48,532 nucleotides of DNA from Actinotalea alkalitolerans. Its GTDB lineage: Bacteria; Actinomycetota; Actinomycetes; Actinomycetales; Cellulomonadaceae. A model generated the notes under the pieces. It was not told the DNA's origin. It saw only the letters and a program-made list of their open reading frames with translations, and searched no databases. Below, one piece after another: positions 26,312-33,104 of the stretch. The position numbers and the translations under genes are program-made. How positions within the stretch are numbered: position 1 is the first letter of the stretch; every line of letters begins with the position of its first letter. Location of the stretch: NCBI RefSeq assembly GCF_023369855.1, contig NZ_JAMBPP010000023.1, positions 1 to 48,532 of the forward strand, in the 5' to 3' direction.

Positions 26312-27121
26312 GTGACCCCGACCACGCCCCGCCCGTTGGCCTCGACCGAGGTCCGGGAGATCCACAGCTGGCTCACCGACATGGACGGCGTGCTCGTCCA
26401 CGAGGGCAAGGCCCTGCCCGGTGCCCCCGAGTTCGTCCGCGCGCTGCGCGACGCCGACCGGCCGTTCCTGATCCTGACCAACAACTCCATCTTCACCGCA
26501 CGCGACCTGCGTGCCCGGCTCGCATCCTCGGGGATCGAGGTTCCCGAGGAGGCGATCTGGACCTCGGCGCTGGCCACGGCCCAGTTCCTGGCGCAGCAGG
26601 TGCCCGCCGGCAGCGCCTACGCGATCGGCGAGGCCGGCCTGACCACGGCCCTGTACGAGGCCGGCTACACGCTGACGGAGTCCTCCCCCGACTACGTGGT
26701 GCTCGGTGAGACCCGCACGTACTCCTTCGAGGCGATCACCCGCGCCGTCCGGCTCATCCAGGGTGGGTCGCGCTTCATCGCGACGAACCCCGACGTGACC
26801 GGCCCGTCGGCCGAGGGCGACCTCCCGGCGACCGGCGCGGTCGCGGCGATGATCACCGCAGCGACGGGTCGCACGCCGTACTTCGTCGGCAAGCCGAACC
26901 CGATGATGTTCCGCTCGGCCCTGAACCGCATCGACGCCCACTCCGAGACCACCGCGATGGTCGGCGACCGGATGGACACCGACGTCGTGGCCGGGATCGA
27001 GGCCGGGCTCCAGACGTTCCTCGTGCTCACCGGCTCGACCGCGGCAGGCGACCTCGACCGTTTCCCGTTCCGACCCAGTCACGTGGTCGACTCCGTCCAG
27101 GACCTCGTCGCGCTCGTCTGA
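26312..27121 (+). CDS. HAD-superfamily phosphatase (NagD-like, subclass IIA)
   Basis: 269 residues. Motif I WLTDMDGVLVHEG contains the nucleophile Asp pair, motif II is FLILTNNS, motif III lies in FVGKPNP, and motif IV is AMVGDRMDTDV, all in the order of NagD/p-nitrophenyl phosphatase-like enzymes that dephosphorylate nucleotides or sugar phosphates. The cap region carries GETRTYSFEAITRA and RFIATNPD. GTG 26312 has a TAACCT hexamer 6 bases upstream and no ribosome site, so translation is probably leaderless. A YwiC-like gene starts one base after the stop. Confidence 0.92.
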   Translation: MTPTTPRPLASTEVREIHSWLTDMDGVLVHEGKALPGAPEFVRALRDADRPFLILTNNSIFTARDLRARLASSGIEVPEEAIWTSALATAQFLAQQVPAGSAYAIGEAGLTTALYEAGYTLTESSPDYVVLGETRTYSFEAITRAVRLIQGGSRFIATNPDVTGPSAEGDLPATGAVAAMITAATGRTPYFVGKPNPMMFRSALNRIDAHSETTAMVGDRMDTDVVAGIEAGLQTFLVLTGSTAAGDLDRFPFRPSHVVDSVQDLVALV

Positions 27122-27122
27122 C

Positions 27123-27935
27123 ATGCCGGCGCCGCCCATCACCCCCCGCCCCGTGGGACGACCGCGCTCTGGCTCCCGTGGCGGGCCTCGCCGCCGCAGC
27201 CCGGGATGGGTCCCCAACCAGCACGGTGCCTGGGCGATGCTCGTGGTCCCCGTGGTCGTCGGCGCGCTGCGCGGCGGGCCCGCCTGGTCCCACCTGCTCC
27301 TGCTGGTCTCGTGGCTCGCGGCGTACCTCGCGTTCTACGCGACCGGCCTGTGGCTCCGGTCGCGACGTCGAGCGCGCTACCTGCCTCCGGTGCGCGCCTA
27401 CGCGCTGGTCACCGCGGCCCTGGGAGGCGCGTTGCTCGTCCTCGAGCCCGGGCTCCTGGCCTGGGCGCCCGTCTACCTGCCCCTGCTCGCCCTCAGCCTG
27501 TGGCTCTCGGCCCGGCGGCAGGACCGGTCGGTGCTCAGCGGGATGCTCACCGTGACGGCCGCCGGACTGATGGCAGTGGTCGCGCAGGGCCTGGGGACGC
27601 GGGGGGACGACGACGCGTGGTGGGTCGCGGCCGTCCTCGTCACGTACTTCGCGGGCACCGTCCTGTACGTCAAGACGATGATCCGCGAGCGCGGGAGCCG
27701 GCCGGTGTACCGGGCCTCGGTGGGCCTGCACGCGACCGCCACCGCGGTGCTCGCGGTGCTGCTCGCCGCGGGATCAGGGCCGCCCGCGGGCCCCGGGCTG
27801 GTCGTGCTGGCCGTCCTGCTCACCCTGCGGGCCGCGACGGTGCCCCGGCGTTGGCCACGCGCCACCCCCCGGGCCGTGGGCCTCGGAGAGATCCTCGCGA
27901 CCAGCGTCCTGGCGGTGCTCCTGGTGCTGGGCTGA
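27123..27935 (+). CDS. YwiC-like membrane protein
   Basis: 270 residues. Basic, Pro-rich N-terminus, then the family motif WVPNQHGAWAMLVVP (29-43), followed by about seven hydrophobic segments to the C-terminus, including LLLLVSWLAAYLAFYATGLW and WWVAAVLVTYFAGTVLYVKT. YwiC proteins lie near the nitrate/anaerobic genes in Bacillus but their role is unknown. It starts one base after the HAD phosphatase stop and probably depends on its transcript. It converges on lemA with a 3-base gap. Confidence 0.85.
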   Translation: MPAPPITPRPVGRPRSGSRGGPRRRSPGWVPNQHGAWAMLVVPVVVGALRGGPAWSHLLLLVSWLAAYLAFYATGLWLRSRRRARYLPPVRAYALVTAALGGALLVLEPGLLAWAPVYLPLLALSLWLSARRQDRSVLSGMLTVTAAGLMAVVAQGLGTRGDDDAWWVAAVLVTYFAGTVLYVKTMIRERGSRPVYRASVGLHATATAVLAVLLAAGSGPPAGPGLVVLAVLLTLRAATVPRRWPRATPRAVGLGEILATSVLAVLLVLG

Positions 27936-27938
27936 CCC

Positions 27939-28523
27939 TCAGGCGCCCGTGGCACCCGAGGTGCCGAAGTCGACCCGGGGCGCGGCCCGCACGGCGGCGT
28001 CCTCGATCTCGAAGTACTCCGCGCGGGTGAACGAGAACATGCCGGCGACGACGTTCGCCGGGAACTGCTCGACCTTGGTGTTCAGCTGGCGCACGTTGGC
28101 GTTGTAGAACCGGCGCCCGGCTGCGATGCGGTCCTCGGTGTTGGTCAGCTCGGCCTGGAGCTGGGCGAAGTTCTCGCTGGCTCGAAGGTCCGGGTAGGCC
28201 TCGGCGACCGCGAAGAGCCGACCCAGTGCCTGGGTCAGCTGGTTCTCCTGGGCCGCCTGCTGGGCCGGGCTCGAGCCGGGCTGCGCGGCCGCTGCCCGGG
28301 CCGTGGTGACGGCCTCGAAAACGCCGCGCTCGTGGGCCGCGTACCCCTTGACCGTCTCGATCAGGTTGGGGATCAGGTCGTGGCGCCGGTGGAGCTCGAC
28401 GTCGATCTGCCGCCAGGCCTCCTGGACGAGGTTGCGCAGCCGGACGAAGCCGTTGTAGGTGGCCACACCCCAGAGCAGGACGACGACCACGATCACGATC
28501 GGTACGGCGATGAGCAGCTCCAC
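27939..28523 (-). CDS. LemA family protein
   Basis: 194 residues. One N-terminal transmembrane helix (LLIAVPIVIVVVVLLWGVAT) followed by the LemA helical domain: NLVQEAWRQIDVELHRRHDL, IPNLIETVKGYAAHE, LRASENFAQLQAEL and TEDRIAAGRRFYNANV are the standard blocks. LemA proteins are membrane-anchored four-helix bundles of unclear function, with links to stress and envelope maintenance. GTG 28523 follows GGAGG with 6-7-base spacing. It follows a one-helix membrane protein by 17 bases, a frequent LemA neighbour type. Confidence 0.93.
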   Translation of the reverse strand: MELLIAVPIVIVVVVLLWGVATYNGFVRLRNLVQEAWRQIDVELHRRHDLIPNLIETVKGYAAHERGVFEAVTTARAAAAQPGSSPAQQAAQENQLTQALGRLFAVAEAYPDLRASENFAQLQAELTNTEDRIAAGRRFYNANVRQLNTKVEQFPANVVAGMFSFTRAEYFEIEDAAVRAAPRVDFGTSGATGA

Positions 28524-28540
28524 GATGTCCCTCCCAGGGA

Positions 28541-29224
28541 TCAGCTTGTGCCCGGATCGTAGCCGTGATCGAGCCACACGAAGCGAGGCACGGCGTTCAC
28601 CACCGCGGCCATCACCTGCAGGCGGGGCCCGATGACGTCCAGCCTGGTCGCCCCCGGGGACCAGCACAGGATGTCGGTGCCCTCGATCCTCATCGACAGG
28701 CCGCGGGCATCGGCGCGCAGCAGCCGCTCCATCAGGCGCGGGTGCACGACGTCGTGGGCGAACCGGTTGTCCGGGGCGACCACCCGCCAGGCCTGGTTGA
28801 AGTCCTCGGACTCGAACTGGATGTCCTGCCCACCCAGGACCTTCGCGAGACGCGCCCCCAGCCCGTCCGGGGTGAGCTCGAGCGTCGGCAGGAAGGCCGG
28901 CAGCCGCATCGCCAGGACGTGGTGGGTCACCGTGGTCTGGTTCTTGCCCGAGCCGGTGGTGTAGCGGTAGGTGAAGGACACCGCCTGACGGCCCTGGAAC
29001 GGGCCGGTCAGCGCCTCGGACACGCGCCGGGCGTGACCGGTGCCGAACGGCTGCCTGCTCCAGCGCGAGGCGAGCGAACGGTCCGAACCGACGTAGGACC
29101 AGCCCATCCGGCCGGCCCACTCCTTGATCCCGGTCAGGCGGCGGTGGTGGTACCAGAGCGCTGCGGCCGCGGCCACCGGGACCAGCAGCAGGACCAGCAG
29201 GAACACGCCCCCCGAGGCGTCCAC
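28541..29224 (-). CDS. one-helix membrane protein of unknown function (DUF3137-like) upstream of lemA
   Basis: 227 residues. Residues ~6-25 (GVFLLVLLLVPVAAAAALWY) form a membrane anchor. A soluble domain follows with AGRMGWSYVGSDRSLASRW, FTYRYTTGSGKNQTTVTHHV and RFVWLDHGYDPG, resembling the soluble domain of proteins paired with LemA. Start GTG 29224 is 3 bases after the pyrE stop. The pairing with LemA suggests a joint envelope role, which is inference. Confidence 0.75.
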   Translation of the reverse strand: MDASGGVFLLVLLLVPVAAAAALWYHHRRLTGIKEWAGRMGWSYVGSDRSLASRWSRQPFGTGHARRVSEALTGPFQGRQAVSFTYRYTTGSGKNQTTVTHHVLAMRLPAFLPTLELTPDGLGARLAKVLGGQDIQFESEDFNQAWRVVAPDNRFAHDVVHPRLMERLLRADARGLSMRIEGTDILCWSPGATRLDVIGPRLQVMAAVVNAVPRFVWLDHGYDPGTS

Positions 29225-29227
29225 GCC

Positions 29228-29821
29228 TCAGGCCGGCAGACCGAGGTCGGCCAGGTCGAAGACCGACAGGTAGGGCAGACCCTCGGCCTCGATCCTCTCG
29301 CGGGCACCCGTGCCCCGGTCGACGATCACGGCCACGCCGACCACCTCGGCACCGGCCTCGCGCAGGGCCTCGACCGCCGTGAGCACCGAGCCGCCCGTGG
29401 TCGAGGTGTCCTCGACGGCCACGACCCGCCGCCCCGCGACGTCCGGTCCCTCGATGCGTCGCTGCAGACCGTGGGCCTTGCCCTCCTTGCGCACGACGAA
29501 GGCGTCGAGGTCCTGCCCGCGGGCCGAGGCGGCGTGCAGGAGGGCCGAGGCGACCGGGTCGGCACCCAGCGTGAGGCCTCCGACCGCGTCGATCTCCGCG
29601 GTCCCCAGCCCCGCCTCCTCGAGCACGTCCAGCAGGACGTGACCCACCAGCGGCGCGGCACGGTGGTGCAGCGTGATCCGACGCAGGTCCACGTAGTAGT
29701 CGGCCTGCTTGCCCGAGGACAGCGTCACCGCCCCGTGCACGACGGCGAGCTCGGCGATCAGCAGGCGCAGCTGCTCACGCGGCGCGGGGTCCATCACGAG
29801 GTCTCGGTAGGCAGGGCTCAC
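29228..29821 (-). CDS. pyrE: orotate phosphoribosyltransferase
   Basis: 197 residues. Pyrimidine synthesis: orotate plus PRPP to OMP. VTLSSGKQADYYVDLRR, GGLTLGADPVASALL, FVVRKEGKAHG and the PRPP loop RRVVAVEDTSTTGGSVL are all present as in mycobacterial PyrE. GTG 29821 is chosen because TAGCCT ends 6 bases upstream and no ribosome site is visible, matching a leaderless start; ATG 29794 nine codons later is the alternative. Membership in a minus-strand row with lemA downstream and an SDR gene upstream. Confidence 0.93.
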   Translation of the reverse strand: MSPAYRDLVMDPAPREQLRLLIAELAVVHGAVTLSSGKQADYYVDLRRITLHHRAAPLVGHVLLDVLEEAGLGTAEIDAVGGLTLGADPVASALLHAASARGQDLDAFVVRKEGKAHGLQRRIEGPDVAGRRVVAVEDTSTTGGSVLTAVEALREAGAEVVGVAVIVDRGTGARERIEAEGLPYLSVFDLADLGLPA

Positions 29822-29843
29822 GGGGCCAGGCTACTGGCTGGGC

Positions 29844-30692
29844 TCAGGCCGACGGGGTCGGAGCGTCCTGGGCGGACGGAACGTCCCCGGCGCCGTCCGT
29901 GGCCTCGGCGTCGGGTGTCTGGGCCGAGGCCTGCCGTGCCCGCGCGCCCGCCGAGAACGCGCGGATCGCCGCGCGAGGAAGCAGCCGGGCGACCTCGGCC
30001 GCGAGCCCGTACCGCAGGCTCGGGGTGGAGATCACCGCACCGCGTCGCACGTCGGCAAGGGCTGAGGACACGACCGCGTCGGCGTTGAGCCAGGCGAACT
30101 CGGGGAACTCGTCCGCGCCGACCCCGGCGCGCTCGTGGAACTCGGTGTGCACCAGTCCGGGGCACAGCGCCGTCGCGGTGACCCCGGTGCCGCGCAGCTC
30201 GACCGCGAGGGCCTCGGTGAAGACCCGCACCCAGGCCTTGTCCGCCGAGTAGGTGCCCATGGTGGTCAGGGCAGCGACCGACGAGACGTTGAGCACCGCG
30301 CCCCGGCCCCGCTCGACCATCGGGCCGACCGCGGCGTGCGAGAGCACCATGACGGCGCGCACCATCACCTCGAGGGCTCGTTCGTGCAGGGACAGGTCCC
30401 CACCCACGAAGTGGTCGCGCAGCCCGAAGCCCGCGTTGTTGACGAGCAGACCCACCGGTCGCTCGGTGTCCCTGAGCCGCTCCGCGACGCGCTCGACCTG
30501 GTCGCGGTCGGCGAGGTCGGCAGGCAGGACCTCGACGTCGATGCCGGCGGCGGCGCGCAGCTGCCCGGCGAGACGCTCGAGACGCTCGGCGTCACGCGCG
30601 ACCAGGACGACGTCGTGCCGTGCCGTCGCGAGCTGCCAGGCGAACTCCAGACCCAGGCCGACGCTCGCGCCGGTGATCAGTGCCGTTGCCAT
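29844..30692 (-). CDS. short-chain dehydrogenase/reductase (SDR)
   Basis: 282 residues. Classical SDR: nucleotide site GASVGLG (8-14), NNAG, catalytic Ser in LNVSSVAALTTMG, and the active-site Tyr-Lys pair in TYSADKAWV. The C-terminal ~40 residues (from SAGARARQASAQTP) are disordered and acidic/Ala-rich. Oxidoreductase with NAD(P), substrate unknown. ATG 30692 has TAGGCT ending 6 bases upstream and no ribosome site: a leaderless candidate. It is divergent from the exonuclease gene. Confidence 0.9.
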   Translation of the reverse strand: MATALITGASVGLGLEFAWQLATARHDVVLVARDAERLERLAGQLRAAAGIDVEVLPADLADRDQVERVAERLRDTERPVGLLVNNAGFGLRDHFVGGDLSLHERALEVMVRAVMVLSHAAVGPMVERGRGAVLNVSSVAALTTMGTYSADKAWVRVFTEALAVELRGTGVTATALCPGLVHTEFHERAGVGADEFPEFAWLNADAVVSSALADVRRGAVISTPSLRYGLAAEVARLLPRAAIRAFSAGARARQASAQTPDAEATDGAGDVPSAQDAPTPSA

Positions 30693-30786
30693 GCCGCCAG
30701 CCTACGGGCACGGACCGGTCGGGGCCTGGTGCACCGCCGGTCGGGCCGTCCGCGCCGGGGTGCGCGGGGCGGGTAGCGTTCGATGC

Positions 30787-31590
30787 ATGCGGATCGCGAC
30801 CTGGAACATCAACTCGATCCGTGCCAGGGCCGACCGTGCGGTCGCCTGGCTCGAACGCACCGGCACCGACGTGCTCGCGCTGCAGGAGACCAAGTGCCGT
30901 GACGAGCAGTTCCCGCACGCGGTGTTCGAGGCCGCGGGGTACGAGGTCGCCCACGTCGGCCTGAGCCAGTGGAACGGGGTCGCGGTGGTCTCCCGGGTCG
31001 GGATCCAGGACGTCGAGGTCGGCTTCCCGGACCAGCCGACCTTCGGCGCGGACACGCCCGTCGTGGAGGCACGGGCCCTGGGGGCCACCTGCGGCGGGGT
31101 CAGGGTGTGGAGCCTGTACGTCCCGCACGGTCGCTCGCCCCACGACCCGCACTACGCCTACAAGCTCGAGTGGCTCGAGCGGCTGCGCGCCGCCGCACGG
31201 ACCTGGACCGACCCGACCACCGGTGACCCGACCGCGCAGGTCGCCCTGCTCGGCGACTGGAACGTCATCCCGCTCGACACCGACGTGTACGACGTGACGG
31301 CCTTCGAGGGCGCGACCCACGTCACGCCTGCCGAGCGCGCGGCCTTCGCGGCGTTCACCGACGTCGGCTACACCGAGGTCACCCGCGTGCACGTGCCCGG
31401 AGAGCACACGTACACCTACTGGGACTACCAGCAGCTGGCCTTCCCCAAGAACAAGGGGCTGCGGATCGACTTCGCCTACACCTCACCCGCCCTGACCGAT
31501 CGAGTCCAGGGGGTCATGATCGACCGGGACGAGCGCAAGGGCAAGGGTGCCTCCGACCACGTCCCGGTGGTGGTCGACCTCAGGGACTGA
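30787..31590 (+). CDS. xth: exodeoxyribonuclease III (AP endonuclease)
   Basis: 267 residues. Removes 3' blocking groups and cuts at abasic sites in base-excision repair. The fold and catalytic residues are visible: RIATWNINSIRAR, LQETKCRDEQ (metal ligand E34), VYDVTAF, GDWNVIPLDTDV, and the end motifs LRIDFAYTS and ASDHVPVVVDL. Length fits the bacterial XthA family. ATG 30787 lies 7 bases after TAGCGT (30774-30779) without a ribosome site, so leaderless translation is likely. Confidence 0.95.
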   Translation: MRIATWNINSIRARADRAVAWLERTGTDVLALQETKCRDEQFPHAVFEAAGYEVAHVGLSQWNGVAVVSRVGIQDVEVGFPDQPTFGADTPVVEARALGATCGGVRVWSLYVPHGRSPHDPHYAYKLEWLERLRAAARTWTDPTTGDPTAQVALLGDWNVIPLDTDVYDVTAFEGATHVTPAERAAFAAFTDVGYTEVTRVHVPGEHTYTYWDYQQLAFPKNKGLRIDFAYTSPALTDRVQGVMIDRDERKGKGASDHVPVVVDLRD

Positions 31591-31661
31591 TCGGGTGACT
31601 TCGTCCACCCAGGTCCGGGCTCCTCTGCCGATCGGCCCTGCGCCCCGCTAGGTTGGCGGCC

Positions 31662-32483
31662 ATGAGCACGACGCCGGGATGGCCGGCCCCCGATCCTGCT
31701 GGCTCGCTGCAGCCCTCCGGCACGCCACCCAGCGGGTCCTGGCAGCCCGCGGCCGGGCCCGGCCCGGTTCCGCCGCCCCCACCACCACCACCGATCGTCG
31801 CCCCCGGGTACGCCACCGGCCAGCCCTACGGCGCCGTACCTCAGCCGTACGGCGGGTACAGCGCGACGTCCGATCCGTACGACGTCGATCCGTACCGCGG
31901 GTCCAGCACGACGCCCGGTCCGTACAACGTCGATCCGTACCGCGGGTCCAGCGCGACGCCCTTCGGCGGTCACGGCGCTCCGCCCCAGCCCTACGTCGAG
32001 TACGCCGCCCCGCCGACCGGCTACGGCGCACCCCCGTCGACGGGCTACGGCGCACTCCCGGCTGCCGGCTACGGCGTACCTCCGTCTGCCAGCTACGGCG
32101 CCGCGCCCCAGCCCTACGGCGGGTACGGTCCGCCGCCGCAGTGGGCACCCCCCGCGATGAACGAACCGATGGCGGTCGCGGCTCTGGTCTGCGGCATCGC
32201 GAGCCTGTTCATCTCGATCACCGGACCCGTCGGTGTCGTGCTGGGCGCGGTGGCACTGCGCCGCATCGCGCGCACGGGCAACCAGGGTCGCGGGATGGCG
32301 ATCGCCGGGATCGTGACGGGCGTCCTGGGCACCCTGTCCCTGCTGCTGCTCGCGCTGCTGCTCGCGGTGGGGTTCAGCGAGGGGTTCCAGGACGGCTACT
32401 CCTCCACGGCCACCGCGCTGCCGACCACGTCGTCCAGCTCGATCCTGCAGTCCTTCGCCGCCCCGGTCGCCCTGCACCGATGA
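31662..32483 (+). CDS. Pro/Tyr/Gly-rich DUF4190 membrane protein
   Basis: 273 residues. The first ~165 residues are low-complexity: Pro runs, a 15-residue tandem repeat containing VDPYRGSS twice, and degenerate GYGAPP-type repeats. Then a DUF4190 two-helix unit follows: ALVCGIASLFISITGPVGVV and a second helix VLGTLSLLLLALLLAV, with ALRRIARTGNQGRGMAIAG between, and a short Ser/Thr tail. Such proteins are typical of actinobacterial envelopes; the repeats may bind partner proteins or be disordered. ATG 31662 has TAGGTT ending 7 bases upstream, again without a ribosome site. The stop overlaps the next gene by four bases (ATGA). Confidence 0.85.
   Translation: MSTTPGWPAPDPAGSLQPSGTPPSGSWQPAAGPGPVPPPPPPPPIVAPGYATGQPYGAVPQPYGGYSATSDPYDVDPYRGSSTTPGPYNVDPYRGSSATPFGGHGAPPQPYVEYAAPPTGYGAPPSTGYGALPAAGYGVPPSASYGAAPQPYGGYGPPPQWAPPAMNEPMAVAALVCGIASLFISITGPVGVVLGAVALRRIARTGNQGRGMAIAGIVTGVLGTLSLLLLALLLAVGFSEGFQDGYSSTATALPTTSSSSILQSFAAPVALHR
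31865..31954 (+). repeat. 45-bp in-frame tandem duplication in the DUF4190 gene
   Basis: Two adjacent 45-base units, 31865-31909 and 31910-31954, share the core GTCGATCCGTACCGCGGGTC and differ by single bases elsewhere. They encode TSDPYDVDPYRGSST and TPGPYNVDPYRGSSA. Length and frame are kept, so it can expand or shrink by slippage without breaking the gene. Confidence 0.75.
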
Positions 32484-33034
32484 CCGGGACCGGCGCCGGG
32501 CCGCCCTACGGGAGCCCTCCCGGCGGCTACTACCCGCAGGAGGCGTACTACGCCCCGGGGTGGAGCGCACCCCTCGGGCCGCCGCCGCGACGCCGTGGCC
32601 GCCGCCGCGCGGGGATCGCCGCGATCATCGTCGGCGCGGTCGTCCTGCTCGGGGTCGCCGGGGCCGCAGCCGTCCCGCTGGTCCGCACCTGGACCCTGCG
32701 GCCGATCGGTGAGGTCACCGAGCCCCGTGAGGTGCATGCCCGCCGACTGGTCGTGGGCAGCTGCATCCAGGAGCTGGGGCCCGACGGCTCGGTCACCCGG
32801 GTCACCGTGGTGCCGTGCGACCAGCCGCACGAGGCGACAGTGGTCGGGGTGCTCGGTCTCGACGACGACAGCTGGCCGGGTCAGGGCGCCGTCGACTCCC
32901 GCGTGGGGGCCTGGTGCGAGATGGACACGACCCAGCTCGCCGAGGGGCTCACCGCTGTCGTGTGGTCGCCGTCGCAGGAGTCGTGGGAGCAGGGCGATCG
33001 CCGAGGGCTCTGCCTGGCCCGGTCCGGGAGCTGA
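32480..33034 (+). CDS. septum-formation-domain membrane protein
   Basis: 184 residues. Pro/Tyr-rich N-terminus (like the preceding protein), a basic stop (PPRRRGRRRAG) and one membrane helix (44-67), then an extracytoplasmic domain with VGSCIQELGPDGS, VPCDQPHEATVVGVL and a terminal GLCLARSGS. The C-x-P-H-E spacing with two flanking Cys is that of the Septum_form family, often found in actinobacterial septum or envelope proteins. ATG overlaps the previous stop (ATGA), so the two proteins are probably made together and share the disordered N-terminal style. Role in division is inferred from the family name only. Confidence 0.8.
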   Translation: MTGTGAGPPYGSPPGGYYPQEAYYAPGWSAPLGPPPRRRGRRRAGIAAIIVGAVVLLGVAGAAAVPLVRTWTLRPIGEVTEPREVHARRLVVGSCIQELGPDGSVTRVTVVPCDQPHEATVVGVLGLDDDSWPGQGAVDSRVGAWCEMDTTQLAEGLTAVVWSPSQESWEQGDRRGLCLARSGS

Positions 33035-33104
33035 CCACCAACCCGCGCCCACCGACCCGGGCCCTGGCGGCGTCTGACGCGACAGCAGCACACTCCCTGG
33101 GACG

